Numbered from the stretch's first letter, positions 11,454 to 21,391 are shown. The stretch is 64,000 bases of DNA from an uncultured Marinobacter sp. (GCF_913055835.1 NZ_CAJXKQ010000016.1:16311-80310), one strand, 5' to 3'. Numbers and translations: made by a program. The notes: generated by a model not told the origin, from the letters alone.

Positions 11454-11607
11454 CTGGGCTCCTCAAAGGTCGGACTGGATTTTGATCAATTTCCCTTTCC
11501 TGATCGCTGTTCTTGACTATAGTTAAGTGTAAGGAACGGTTGCTGATCTGACAGTCACCGGATCCCGTATTTCACAATACCAACAACAGCAAATAAGGGG
11601 GTTGTCC

Positions 11608-12219
11608 ATGCTCCTGTCACATGCGTTCGGTCTCTTCACCCATCCTGATGAAGAGTGGGCTTCCATACGAAAAGAACATGAAACACCACGCCGGGTCTAT
11701 GTCGCCTATGTCCTGATTCTGGCGGCCATTGCACCTGTCTGCGCTTACATATCGACGGCTTATTTTGGCTGGACGGTCGGCAATGAGAGGCTGATCAAGT
11801 TAACCGAGATCAGTGCAATGCAGCTGAGCGTGCTCACCTACCTGGCGATGCTGGTCGGCGTCTTCGCACTGGGCTATGCCATTAACTGGATGGCGAAAAC
11901 CTATGGCGCGAAGGAAGAGCATGTGCCCTCAAACGGCATTGCCTTGGCCGCATACTCTTGCACGCCTCTTTTCCTGGCGGGCTTCGCCCTGCTGTATCCG
12001 GTACCCTGGTTCAATGCCGTCGTCTTTCTGGTGGCGGCCTGTTACGGGGCATACCTCATGTATGACGGGCTGCCCATTGTCATGGGTATCGAGAAAGAAC
12101 GGGCTGTCATGTACGCCGGGGCGTTGCTGACGGTCGCTCTGGTGATTCTGGTATCCACACGTGTCGGCTCGGTCATTCTCTGGAACTTTGGCGTCGGGCC
12201 TGTATTTATAAGCGGATAG
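11608..12219 (+). CDS. Yip1-family integral membrane protein
   Basis: 203 aa. Four to five hydrophobic segments follow an N-terminal LFTHPDEEWASIRKE motif typical of bacterial Yip1/DUF1282 proteins. The function of this family in bacteria is not established. AAGGGG at 11595-11600 supports the ATG at 11608 over the in-frame TTG at 11602. It stands alone, with an intrinsic terminator just downstream. Confidence 0.75.
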   Translation: MLLSHAFGLFTHPDEEWASIRKEHETPRRVYVAYVLILAAIAPVCAYISTAYFGWTVGNERLIKLTEISAMQLSVLTYLAMLVGVFALGYAINWMAKTYGAKEEHVPSNGIALAAYSCTPLFLAGFALLYPVPWFNAVVFLVAACYGAYLMYDGLPIVMGIEKERAVMYAGALLTVALVILVSTRVGSVILWNFGVGPVFISG

Positions 12220-12240
12220 GTCGAAACCAAACGGACTGCC

Positions 12241-12268
12241 AAGGGGGAGCCACGAGCTCCCCTTTTTT
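12241..12268 (+). terminator. Intrinsic terminator after the Yip1-family gene
   Basis: Stem GGGGAGC (12244-12250) pairs with GCTCCCC (12256-12262), with a 5-nt loop and six T immediately after. It lies 22 nt after the stop codon. Confidence 0.88.
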
Positions 12269-12435
12269 ATGAATTCTGGCAATTACCGGGCGCTTGTCGT
12301 GATTTGCCATCCCTCTGTCGCAATTTGGCAATGCGTTCTTAACGAAGCCCGACTAGGTTCTTCAGTTGGAGTAGTAGCGGCAAAGGTTGCGGGACGCCGA
12401 GGCTACAAAGGATGAACGCAGGGGAAGACATAACA

Positions 12436-14178
12436 ATGAAACGATTGACACGGCGGGATTTTCTGAAGGCATCAGCCATGGGTATGGGCGCGGTGGTGGT
12501 CTCCACCGGCCTGGCAGGTTGTGTGCTGGATAGCTCCGACGAGCGAACAATCAGCTTCACTCACGGTGTGGCCAGTGGTGATCCACTTGCCGACGGTGTC
12601 ATGCTCTGGACCAGGGCAGCGCCGGCGAACGGTGGCGCTCCTGTGGGCGTGGCCTGGGAGGTGTCGACGGATGAAGATTTCGAAAACCTGGTGCATTCCG
12701 GCACGGCGGAGGCCGCGGAAGCCCATGATTTCACCGTCAAGGTGGATGTGCGTGGGCTGGCGCCGGGGCAAACCTACTATTACCGCTTCCAGACGACCGA
12801 TCGTCAGTCACCGGTAGGCGTAACCCGGACACTGCCGGAGGGCAGTATTGATGCGGTCAGACTGGCCGTGGTGTCCTGTTCGAACTACCCGGCCGGTTAC
12901 TTCAACGTCTACCGGGAAATCAGTAACCAAACCGATCTGGATGCCGTGGTGCACCTGGGGGATTACATCTACGAATACAGCTCCGACAGCAGCAGCTATG
13001 CGGCAGAGGATGCACAGGGGCTGGGCCGCACCTTCCCGGAGAACAACAACCTTGAGCTGATTGAGCTGGTGGATTATCGCAGGCGTTACGCTGCTTACCG
13101 GGCAGACCCGGATCTCCAGTCACTCCATGCCAGAGTGCCATTTATCGTGGTGTGGGACGACCATGAGGTGGCCAACGACACCTGGGAGGAGGGCGCCGAA
13201 AATCATAATGACGGCGAAGGCGATTTCACAGAACGCAAGCTCAATGCCCTCAAGGCCTATTTCGAGTGGATGCCTATCCGCCCGGTAATCGAGGGCAGCG
13301 ACGAAGCCATTTTCCGGACCTTCCGGTTCGGCAATCTGGTGGACCTGCACATGCTGGATACCCGTATTATCGGGCGTGACCAGCAACTGGACTACATGGA
13401 CTATTTCACGGGAGAAGGCCTCGATGCCGCCCGCTTTACTGCGGATGTCGGCAGTCAGAACCGCACGCTGCTGGGCGCGGAGCAGCTGCTCTGGCTGCAG
13501 TCTTCCCTGAACTTCTCCACTGCGACCTGGCAGGTGCTGGGGCAACAGGTACTGATGGGCCGAATGAATCTGCCCGCGGAGCTGTTGGTGGCGATTGCTA
13601 ATGAGCAGTTCGACGGGCTGCCGGCAAAGCTGGCGGAACTGGCCCAGCTCAAAGGCCGGGCGCTCCAGGGGGATCCGTCCCTGACTGACGAGGAACTGGC
13701 ACGCATCAACACTGTTGCCCCCTACAACCTGGATGCCTGGGATGGCTACCAGTACGAACGGGAAGTGGTTCTGGGGACTGCCAAGGCGCTGAACAAGAAC
13801 CTCGTGGTGCTGGCGGGGGATACCCATAACGCCTGGGCCAACAATCTGAAAGACATTAATGGAGACCAGATTGGCGTGGAATTCGCCACGGCCTCGGTGA
13901 CATCACCCGGTCTGGAGGAGTATCTGGGCATTCCGGATGAGATGATTCAGGGTGCGGAACAAGCCATCGGTCTGCTGGTGGATGATCTTGACTACCTGAA
14001 TGTGAATCAACGTGGCTACATGCTGGTTACCTTCACTCCGGAAGAGGCGAGAGCAGACTGGTATTTCGTTGACACCATCAAGTCAAAGGATTACCAGATC
14101 GATGCGGCCCGCACTGCCTCCCGCAAGGTGTTGCCCGGGCAGGGCAATCGCACTGTGGAGCCCGTAACCGCCGTGTAG
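12436..14178 (+). CDS. phoD: PhoD-family alkaline phosphatase/phosphodiesterase
   Basis: 580 aa. Exported phosphatase releasing phosphate from organic esters. It has a Tat signal (TRRDFLKASAMGMGAVVV) ending in a lipobox-like LAGC, so it may be a Tat lipoprotein. An N-terminal fibronectin-like domain (SFTHGVASGDPLADGVMLWTRA) precedes the metallophosphatase core, with motifs HLGDYIYEY, VWDDHEVANDTW and LAGDTHNAW that supply metal ligands. The preferred start at 12436 has GGGGAAG upstream; an ATG at 12412 is less likely. The phoBR genes and two phosphate-related genes (pit, ppk) lie elsewhere in the window. Confidence 0.9.
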   Translation: MKRLTRRDFLKASAMGMGAVVVSTGLAGCVLDSSDERTISFTHGVASGDPLADGVMLWTRAAPANGGAPVGVAWEVSTDEDFENLVHSGTAEAAEAHDFTVKVDVRGLAPGQTYYYRFQTTDRQSPVGVTRTLPEGSIDAVRLAVVSCSNYPAGYFNVYREISNQTDLDAVVHLGDYIYEYSSDSSSYAAEDAQGLGRTFPENNNLELIELVDYRRRYAAYRADPDLQSLHARVPFIVVWDDHEVANDTWEEGAENHNDGEGDFTERKLNALKAYFEWMPIRPVIEGSDEAIFRTFRFGNLVDLHMLDTRIIGRDQQLDYMDYFTGEGLDAARFTADVGSQNRTLLGAEQLLWLQSSLNFSTATWQVLGQQVLMGRMNLPAELLVAIANEQFDGLPAKLAELAQLKGRALQGDPSLTDEELARINTVAPYNLDAWDGYQYEREVVLGTAKALNKNLVVLAGDTHNAWANNLKDINGDQIGVEFATASVTSPGLEEYLGIPDEMIQGAEQAIGLLVDDLDYLNVNQRGYMLVTFTPEEARADWYFVDTIKSKDYQIDAARTASRKVLPGQGNRTVEPVTAV

Positions 14179-14285
14179 GGTGACGGACCGGCCATTAGCT
14201 ATCCTGTCCTTGATGCAGCGCAAGTCATTCCCGGCGATTTCCGGGGTTAAATGGCATTGTTGGAGAGGCAGGGAGCTCTTGGGGT

Positions 14286-17012
14286 ATGTCCGGATCGGTG
14301 GAACTGAAAGGCAGCGAACACCAGCAGCTGGAGCCTGAATGGCATGTGCTTCAGCCTGCTGATGCCCGGCAAAGGCTGAAGGCAAAGGAGCCTCTGTCTG
14401 ATGACGAGGTTCGCCAGCGTCTTGCCGGTCACGGCCCCAACGCATTGCCGGAGGCCCGGGCAAAAGGGCCCTTGGCGAGGTTGGGCCGGCAACTCAAAAA
14501 TTTCCTGATTTATGTGTTGGCAGCGGCTGCTGTCATTACCGCGAGCCTGGGCCATTGGGTGGATGCGGGCGTTATTATTGCCGTCGTTGTTATCCAGACC
14601 CTGGTGGGCTTTATCCAGGAAGGAAAGGCCGAGCAGGCTCTGTCGGCCATTCGCCACATGCTTGCCCCCAAAGCCAGGGTGGTGCGGTCCGATGGCCAGC
14701 ATCAGATAGACGCTGCGAACCTGGTACCGGGTGATACGGTATTGCTGGAACCGGGCGACCGGGTGCCTGCCGATCTTCGTCTGGAGAAATCCCACAACCT
14801 GAAAATCGATGAAGCCATTCTCACGGGTGAGTCCGAGGCTGTTGAAAAATCGACAGAGGCGGTGACTTCCGATTCCCCCCTGGGGGACCAGGCCGGGATG
14901 GCGTTCTCCGGCACCATGGTTGCGACCGGCACTGGCCGCGGCGTGGTGGTTCGTACAGGCGCCCGGACTGAGATCGGTCGGATTTCTGGCCTGCTTGCCC
15001 AGACAACCTCACTGAAAACCCCCTTGCTGGAACAGATGGACAGGTTCGCTCGCATTCTGTCGATCGTCGTTATTATTGCTGGCATTGCCATTTTTGTTGG
15101 CGGCTCTGTGTTCAGCGGACTGCCATTCCGTGAACTTTTCATGGCTGTGGTTGGCCTTACGGTTGCAGCCATTCCCGAGGGGTTGCCAGCGATTCTCACC
15201 ATTACCCTGGCGATTGGTGTGCGCCAGATGGCCCGTCGTCAGGCCGTGGTTCGGCGAATGCCGGTTATCGAAACCCTGGGTGCGGTGTCGGTGATCTGTT
15301 CGGATAAAACCGGAACCCTCACCAGGAACGAAATGATGGTCACCCGGGCGGTGTTGTCCGGGACCCGGCTGGAGGTGACCGGCGAGGGCTACAGCTTTGA
15401 TGGTGCGGTGAACGACGAACAGGGACAGCCGTCGGACTGTGCGCTGCTGGACGAATTTGCCCGGGCGGCGGCCCTGTGTAACGACGCCCACGTACACCAT
15501 GATTCAGGCAGGGTCAGGATTGCTGGCGATCCTATGGAGGCGGCGCTGTCCGTGTTCGCCCGTAAAGCAGGTTTTGATGTTGAAAACAGTGCCGCCGACT
15601 GGCCCCGGAAAGATGAAATTCCTTTTGATACTGAAAATCGCTTCATGGCCACCCTGAACCATGATCACCACGGGCATAGCTTGGTCTACCTGAAGGGGGC
15701 GCCGGAGAGAATCCTGGATATGTGTGTCGGCGAGGTTGCCGAATCCGGAGAAGCCCGGGAGCTGCGCCGGGATTTCTGGGAGCAGGTCATCACAGAAATG
15801 GCATCGGATGGTCTCAGAGTGCTGGCCCTGGCCCGGAAACCGGCAGAGCGGGGCACCAGCGAATTGGCCATTGAGGATCTGGAACAGGGCGCCGAGCTGC
15901 TTGGCCTGGTCGGGCTTTTGGATCCGCCCCGGCAGGAAGCCATCCGGGCGATTGCAGAGTGCCACGATGCCGGAATCCGGGTCAAAATGATTACCGGTGA
16001 TCATGGCATTACAGCTGGCGCTATTGCCCGCAAGCTGGGCCTGAAAAATACCGAACAGGTGCTGACTGGCAAGGAACTGGACCAGTTGGATGATGACCAG
16101 CTCCGCGATCTCGTTGGCGAGGTGGATGTTTTTGCCCGGACCAGCCCGGAACACAAGTTGCGGCTGGTGACCGCACTTCAGGCATTGCACGGGGTGGTGG
16201 CCATGACCGGTGACGGGGTGAATGATGCCCCGGCACTGAAGCGGGCAGATGTCGGGATCGCCATGGGGGTGAAGGGCTCGGAAGCGGCCCGGGAGGCGTC
16301 TTCCGTGGTGTTGCTGGATGACAATTTTGCCAGTATCGCCGCAGCCGTACGTGAGGGCAGAACGGTCTACACCAACCTGAAAAAAGGCATAGCCTTCATG
16401 CTGCCGATAAATGGTGGCGAATCCATTAGCCTGATCACGGCCCTGTTGTTGGGGCTTACGTTGCCAATTTCCGCCTTGCAGATTCTCTGGGTCAATATGG
16501 TGAGTTCGGTGGTTCTGGCGATGACGCTGGCATTTGAGCCCGCGGAACCGGATGTGATGAAACGCATGCCCAGAGCCCGGGAGGAGTCACTGTTGAAAGG
16601 GTTTGTTGTCTGGCGCGTGGTGTTTGTGTCCCTGCTGTTTCTGATGGGGATCTTTGCCGCCTGGTACTGGGCCATCCACCACTACGGCGATGAGAGCACG
16701 GCCCGAACGCTGGCGGTCAATACACTGGTTGCGATGGAAATGTTCTATCTGTTTGCGGTGCGTTACCTGGATTCGGCATCGATCACGCTGCGCGGGGTGC
16801 TCGGCACGCCGATCGTGCTGTTGGCAGTTGCCATGGTGATCGCGTTACAGCTGCTGTTTACCTATATGCCCTGGTTTAACGATACCTTTGGCACCCAGGC
16901 ACTTAGCCTTGAAATGCTGGGATTCGCAGCTGCAGCAGGGGTGGCTGTGCTGGTGATTCTGGAAGTCGAGACGGCGTTGAGAAGACGCCTGCTCAGGGCA
17001 GCCCCCGGGTAA
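14286..17012 (+). CDS. P2-type cation-transporting ATPase
   Basis: 908 aa inner-membrane P-type ATPase. N-terminal cation-ATPase domain (WHVLQPADARQRL), TGES actuator motif, IPEGL in the fourth membrane helix (the SERCA/PMR1-like Ca2+ or Na+ class), phosphorylation motif DKTGT with D340, and hinge MTGDGVNDAPALK. A six-helix C-terminal membrane domain completes it. There is no heavy-metal-binding domain. The ion cannot be fixed from sequence; Ca2+ or Mn2+ is likeliest, with Na+/K+ possible. Its last 20 nt overlap the convergent phosphoketolase-like gene. Confidence 0.88.
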   Translation: MSGSVELKGSEHQQLEPEWHVLQPADARQRLKAKEPLSDDEVRQRLAGHGPNALPEARAKGPLARLGRQLKNFLIYVLAAAAVITASLGHWVDAGVIIAVVVIQTLVGFIQEGKAEQALSAIRHMLAPKARVVRSDGQHQIDAANLVPGDTVLLEPGDRVPADLRLEKSHNLKIDEAILTGESEAVEKSTEAVTSDSPLGDQAGMAFSGTMVATGTGRGVVVRTGARTEIGRISGLLAQTTSLKTPLLEQMDRFARILSIVVIIAGIAIFVGGSVFSGLPFRELFMAVVGLTVAAIPEGLPAILTITLAIGVRQMARRQAVVRRMPVIETLGAVSVICSDKTGTLTRNEMMVTRAVLSGTRLEVTGEGYSFDGAVNDEQGQPSDCALLDEFARAAALCNDAHVHHDSGRVRIAGDPMEAALSVFARKAGFDVENSAADWPRKDEIPFDTENRFMATLNHDHHGHSLVYLKGAPERILDMCVGEVAESGEARELRRDFWEQVITEMASDGLRVLALARKPAERGTSELAIEDLEQGAELLGLVGLLDPPRQEAIRAIAECHDAGIRVKMITGDHGITAGAIARKLGLKNTEQVLTGKELDQLDDDQLRDLVGEVDVFARTSPEHKLRLVTALQALHGVVAMTGDGVNDAPALKRADVGIAMGVKGSEAAREASSVVLLDDNFASIAAAVREGRTVYTNLKKGIAFMLPINGGESISLITALLLGLTLPISALQILWVNMVSSVVLAMTLAFEPAEPDVMKRMPRAREESLLKGFVVWRVVFVSLLFLMGIFAAWYWAIHHYGDESTARTLAVNTLVAMEMFYLFAVRYLDSASITLRGVLGTPIVLLAVAMVIALQLLFTYMPWFNDTFGTQALSLEMLGFAAAAGVAVLVILEVETALRRRLLRAAPG

Positions 17013-19410
17013 TGACAGCGGGATCGCCCCTGCCCTCCACCGCTGCCAGTTCGGCACTGGAGAGCCATTGTCCGGGTGGCTTGTCCATGACGCTGGCGCA
17101 AGCGGCCAGGGCATGGCCCCAGGAACAACCGTTGGCGAACAGCATGCCGGCCTCATTCAGGGTGCCGCCGCGGTTGATGTAACCCAGAACCCGGGCCTGT
17201 GATGGTTCCGGGAACAGTGGGTAGAGATGGCCCCGGAATATCTCAGGGCGCATGTGTGTTAAGGCAACCCGTCGGTGAATGCGATGGGGGAAAAGTCGCT
17301 CCCTCTCGAATTCCGAAAGGCATGCCTGGGCCTCCATCGTGTCCCTTGGCTGGCGGAATCTGCCGGGTTCCTGGATATAAACCAGCCGGAAGGGTGTGCC
17401 GGTCTCCCGCAGACGTTCGCACGCCCGTATGGCTTCGGATAACTGATAGGCGCCGTTGGCCATGAGCAGCAAAGGCTCGCCTGCGGAGGTGTCTTCGTCT
17501 ACTACGAGCGCGCCATGGCGGGCCAAGAGCTCCGCTTCCCCTTTGTCAAAGACACAGGGGCGCTCCCGTTTCGGAACCACCATGCAGGTAATCTTGCCTC
17601 TTTCACTGAACACCGAGGGCAGTGCCGCCAGGGTGCTGTTGTAGTCCGCCGGAAACAGGACGCGGGACACGTCGTTCATCTCGGCCAGCATGCTCTCGCA
17701 GAAGGTGGTGTCCTGGTGGGACTGCTCGTTCTTGCCGTTCTCCCAGGTGTGTGAGGTAGCAATAACCGGAAGCCCAAGCCAGCGGGCGGGGCGGCCCACT
17801 TCTTTCTGGTGCCGGGCAAAAATCAGCTCCTGGCGAATGGCGCCAAGCATCTTCACGCAGAAAGCCTCATAGCTGGCGACCAGGTTCAGGCCCGCCTTGT
17901 TGGCCAGGCAGGCCGATACCACGGCTTCCTCGTTGAGCGCGGTGATGATCTTGCCGTGAACCGATTCCTGGTCGTTTTCGGGATCGTTTACCCGGTGCTT
18001 CAGATCTTCAAGGACACCCGCGAGACGATTGCTGGCCAGCTCGTCCGGATTGCCCACGCGTGGCCTGAGCCCGGGATTTTCAGCCACCAGTGCCCGGAAA
18101 AAGTCATCCACTGCCTTCATTGGCGAAGAGCTGTCCGGATTGGCCGGTAACCTGGGGATCACCGGATCCGGCGGATTACGGGTTGCAAGGGCATGGTCCC
18201 TCTCAAGGGGGCGTGATTGCCTGGCGTGCTGGTTAAGCTGAGCGACACAGTTCTGGAGCTCGTTTGGAGCCACCCACAGCCTGGCTGCATGTTCATTGAA
18301 CAGCTCCCTCGCGCGGGCGTGCATGCGCGGGTTCCCGGGCAGTGGCAGGTTGTGGGCCGCATTGCTGCTGGCGCCGTAGAAACCATACCCTTTGGGGGCT
18401 TCCGCAATGCCATAAGGCACCCGAACGGGATAGCTGCTTTCACCCCGCAGTGCCGCCTCGCCATTGGTGACAAGCGCCTGCTCCATTTCATAGAGGGCAC
18501 AGACGAAGGCCGCAGGATCGCGGCCATCAAAACGGAAGGGCACAAATCCCCGATGCTCAAGGTGTGCTTCGAAACGCTCGAGACCTTCGCGGGTGCCCAG
18601 CTCTGTTCGCTGTTCAATACGCCGGCCGTTGGCAATCATGACCGGCATGACGGCTCCGCAATCCTCGGCGCGCCACCAGCGAGGGATCCAGTCGCTCCCG
18701 CGCTGTTCCTCGGAGGCTCCGTCAGAGAGGAAGGCGACCAGAGACTCGCCGGGCAAGGGCATGTGGGCATACTGGAGTTCGGCAAAACCCAGGTAACCGC
18801 CTTCAAGAATGCCTCCTGCGGTGTGCGGATTGACATGGCTACCGAGGGGCGCGGCCATGGTCCCGTCCGGCTTCTGCCGGTAACTGTAAAAATCGGAAAC
18901 CAGAGTAGAGAGCCCGTCAGGCCCCCGATAACGTTCAGCCTGCTCCGGGTGAAGGTTCCCGGTGAGCACATTCAGGGCATCCACCGCTGCCACACAATGC
19001 CCCTGGCCCATCAGCCAGCTCCTGGTGCGCCCGGTCAGATTGTTCAGTGCCAGATAGCCGGCATAGGCCGGCACCATGTTCAGCGCGCCGCCGGTGTGGC
19101 CTTCCGGATTGGTCTTGAAGTCCTGGGATGCCAGTGGCTGACCGGATACATCGACCTTGCGGGCGTAAGTCATATGAACCACCAGCCAGAGACCGGCACT
19201 GGTCAGCCTGTCCAGGTCGGCGAGCTTGCGATAGACCGTGGCAGCATCGGGCTGATGGCCGGCAGCAACCAGGTGCTCGGCCAGTACGCTGACCTGATGT
19301 TGCGTGGCTTCACTGTGCTGGATGACGCCATAACCATCGCACCAGCGCCGGAAATCCGGGCAGTCCGAAGCGGCGTGATTAACCGCTGCTGTTTGAATGG
19401 GTAATGGCAT
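16993..19410 (-). CDS. Divergent phosphoketolase (XFP)-like protein
   Basis: 805 aa, the usual phosphoketolase length. TPP-dependent phosphoketolases split xylulose-5-P or fructose-6-P with phosphate to acetyl-P plus a sugar phosphate. NPEGHTGGALNMVPAYAGYLA and GSHVNPHTAGGILEGG resemble the XFP core, but two motifs differ. The canonical GPGHGG is GQGHC here (135-139), and the GDGE of the TPP motif is SDGA (229-232), although N261 of the GDG-N motif is kept. Relatives are sometimes labelled xylulose-5-phosphate 3-epimerase. The ATG at 19410 has GGAGG upstream; the longer frame to 19455 lacks one. Activity should not be assumed. Confidence 0.7.
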   Translation of the reverse strand: MPLPIQTAAVNHAASDCPDFRRWCDGYGVIQHSEATQHQVSVLAEHLVAAGHQPDAATVYRKLADLDRLTSAGLWLVVHMTYARKVDVSGQPLASQDFKTNPEGHTGGALNMVPAYAGYLALNNLTGRTRSWLMGQGHCVAAVDALNVLTGNLHPEQAERYRGPDGLSTLVSDFYSYRQKPDGTMAAPLGSHVNPHTAGGILEGGYLGFAELQYAHMPLPGESLVAFLSDGASEEQRGSDWIPRWWRAEDCGAVMPVMIANGRRIEQRTELGTREGLERFEAHLEHRGFVPFRFDGRDPAAFVCALYEMEQALVTNGEAALRGESSYPVRVPYGIAEAPKGYGFYGASSNAAHNLPLPGNPRMHARARELFNEHAARLWVAPNELQNCVAQLNQHARQSRPLERDHALATRNPPDPVIPRLPANPDSSSPMKAVDDFFRALVAENPGLRPRVGNPDELASNRLAGVLEDLKHRVNDPENDQESVHGKIITALNEEAVVSACLANKAGLNLVASYEAFCVKMLGAIRQELIFARHQKEVGRPARWLGLPVIATSHTWENGKNEQSHQDTTFCESMLAEMNDVSRVLFPADYNSTLAALPSVFSERGKITCMVVPKRERPCVFDKGEAELLARHGALVVDEDTSAGEPLLLMANGAYQLSEAIRACERLRETGTPFRLVYIQEPGRFRQPRDTMEAQACLSEFERERLFPHRIHRRVALTHMRPEIFRGHLYPLFPEPSQARVLGYINRGGTLNEAGMLFANGCSWGHALAACASVMDKPPGQWLSSAELAAVEGRGDPAVITRGLP

Positions 19411-19517
19411 TAGATGCCTCCATGGCGTCAGTGTGTCCCGGAATTTTAAAGCCACTGCTGTTCACTGCCATTGATGCAGGTCAGTCGAAACTGCATATTT
19501 CCGTGAGCCATTTTGGG

Positions 19518-19634
19518 GTAAGCGGTTGGGTGGAAGGCCTTGCCAAAATCGTGCGAAGCCATGGATGGCGGAGCCGAGCTTACAGGGACGTATTTACAGC
19601 GTATTTTGGCAAGGCCTTCCACCCAACCGCTTGC
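19518..19634. repeat. Variable-arm/conserved-core repeat, copy 1
   Basis: A perfect 30-bp inverted repeat (19520-19549 with 19603-19632) encloses a 53-nt core. The core, read on the minus strand, closely matches the cores of two other elements at 40.4 and 52.2 kb, while the arms share nothing with theirs. The core contains the hairpin GCCAT-CC-ATGGC and a smaller TAC…GTA pairing. This copy lies between divergent genes (phosphoketolase-like and ilvD), where it cannot act simply as a shared terminator. Confidence 0.85.
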
Positions 19635-19702
19635 GTGCACGTTGCCGAATGCCATGGTTTCTGAGAGTCTGGTCGGATAAGGCATCTGAAAAGGAGACTC
19701 TC

Positions 19703-21391
19703 ATGACGCAAGACAAGAATCAGGACAAGCGCCGGAAATATTCGGCCCCCGTTGTTGATGGCATTGGCAAATCAGCCAGTCGCGCCATGCTTCGGGCAGT
19801 CGGGTTTACTGACGAGGATTTCAGAAAGCCACAGATCGGCATTGCGTCTACCTGGAGTAACCTCACGCCCTGCAATATGCACATCAATCAACTGGCCGAG
19901 GAGTCGGCGGCCGGTGCCGATGAGGCCGGCGGCAAGTCGCTGATCTTCAATACCATTACCATATCGGATGGCATTGCCAACGGGACCGAGGGCATGAAGT
20001 ATTCGCTGGTATCCCGGGAAGTGATCGCCGATTCCATTGAAACGGTTGCCGGCTGTGAGGGATTCGATGGCCTGGTGGCGATCGGTGGCTGTGACAAGAA
20101 CATGCCCGGATGCATGATGGGGTTGGCGCGCCTGAACCGGCCGTCGGTGTTTGTCTACGGCGGCACCATTATGCCCGGTGAGAACCACACCGATATCATT
20201 TCTGTTTTCGAGGCCGTGGGTGCGCATGCCCGTGGTGACCTGGATCTGATCGAAGTGAAGCAGATCGAGGAAACCGCGATTCCGGGCCCGGGCTCCTGTG
20301 GCGGCATGTATACCGCCAACACCATGGCGTCGGCCATTGAAGCCATGGGCATGAGCCTGCCGGGCAGCTCCGCCCAGAATGCTATATCAGACACTAAAGC
20401 TGCGGACTGTCGTGGTGCCGGGGCTGCCGTGCTGAATCTGCTGGAGAAAGACATCAAACCCAGCGACATCATGACCCGGAAAGCCTTCGAGAATGCAATC
20501 ACCGTGGTGATCGCCCTGGGCGGCTCCACCAATGCGGTGCTGCACCTGCTGGCCATGGCCAGCACCGTCGGTGTGGACCTGGAGCTGGAAGATTTTGTCG
20601 AGATTGGCAAGCGGGTGCCGGTGCTGGCGGATCTTCGCCCCAGTGGCCATTACATGATGTCGGAACTGGTCGCCATCGGGGGTATCCAGCCGCTGATGAA
20701 AATGCTGCTGGACCGCGGGCTGCTCCATGGCGACTGTCTGACCGTAACCGGCCAGACTCTGGCGGAGAACCTGGCCGACGTGGCGCCCTATCCGGAAGGG
20801 CAGGACATCATTCATGCCTTCGATAACCCGATCAAGGCCGACAGCCATCTGCGTATCCTGTTCGGCAATCTCGCACCAACGGGTGCGGTGGCGAAGATTA
20901 CCGGCAAGGAAGGTACGCACTTTACCGGCCGTGCCCGGGTATTCCATTCGGAAGAGGAAGCCCAGGAGCGGATCCTCGACGGCACGGTGGTGGCCGGCGA
21001 CGTGCTGGTCATCCGCTACGAGGGCCCCAAAGGCGGGCCGGGCATGCGGGAGATGCTCAGCCCCACCTCCGCGATTATGGGCAAGGGCCTGGGCAGTGAT
21101 GTCGCGTTGATTACCGATGGCCGGTTCTCGGGGGGCAGCCACGGGTTTGTGGTTGGTCACATCACGCCGGAGGCGGCTGAGGGCGGCCCGATTGCGCTGG
21201 TCGAGGATGGCGACACCATTACCATTGATGCCGTCAGTAACCAGATCGAGCTGGATGTCTCCGATGAAGAGCTGGAACGTCGGCGCCAGGCCTGGCAGGC
21301 GCCCAAGCCCCGCTTCACTCGCGGCGTTCTGGCAAAATACGCTCGCACCGTGGGCTCTGCCTCCAACGGGGCCATTACCGATCTGCCATGA
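19703..21391 (+). CDS. ilvD: Dihydroxy-acid dehydratase
   Basis: 562 aa. Fe-S enzyme of valine, isoleucine and pantothenate synthesis that converts 2,3-dihydroxy-acids to 2-keto acids. Cysteine motifs for the cluster are visible: NLTPCNMH near the N-terminus, [10 protein letters not shown] and [12 protein letters not shown]. The C-terminal [14 protein letters not shown] is highly conserved. AAGGAG precedes the ATG at 19703 by 6-7 nt; the longer frame runs into the repeat element upstream and is not real. The upstream gap contains repeat copy 1. Confidence 0.95.
   Translation: MTQDKNQDKRRKYSAPVVDGIGKSASRAMLRAVGFTDEDFRKPQIGIASTWSNLTPCNMHINQLAEESAAGADEAGGKSLIFNTITISDGIANGTEGMKYSLVSREVIADSIETVAGCEGFDGLVAIGGCDKNMPGCMMGLARLNRPSVFVYGGTIMPGENHTDIISVFEAVGAHARGDLDLIEVKQIEETAIPGPGSCGGMYTANTMASAIEAMGMSLPGSSAQNAISDTKAADCRGAGAAVLNLLEKDIKPSDIMTRKAFENAITVVIALGGSTNAVLHLLAMASTVGVDLELEDFVEIGKRVPVLADLRPSGHYMMSELVAIGGIQPLMKMLLDRGLLHGDCLTVTGQTLAENLADVAPYPEGQDIIHAFDNPIKADSHLRILFGNLAPTGAVAKITGKEGTHFTGRARVFHSEEEAQERILDGTVVAGDVLVIRYEGPKGGPGMREMLSPTSAIMGKGLGSDVALITDGRFSGGSHGFVVGHITPEAAEGGPIALVEDGDTITIDAVSNQIELDVSDEELERRRQAWQAPKPRFTRGVLAKYARTVGSASNGAITDLP

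Noticed and set aside
16993..17012. 20-nt overlap of the convergent P-type ATPase and phosphoketolase-like genes
   Set aside because: Short convergent overlaps are common in compact genomes and both reading frames are intact to their normal ends.
18217..19404. Plus-strand open frame of 395 codons opposite the phosphoketolase-like gene
   Set aside because: Composition typical of a shadow frame; the minus-strand protein has clear family motifs and an RBS.
19526..19702. In-frame N-terminal extension of ilvD through the repeat element
   Set aside because: The 59 extra residues have no homology, and a strong RBS precedes the ATG at 19703. The extension only reflects the lack of stops in the repeat.
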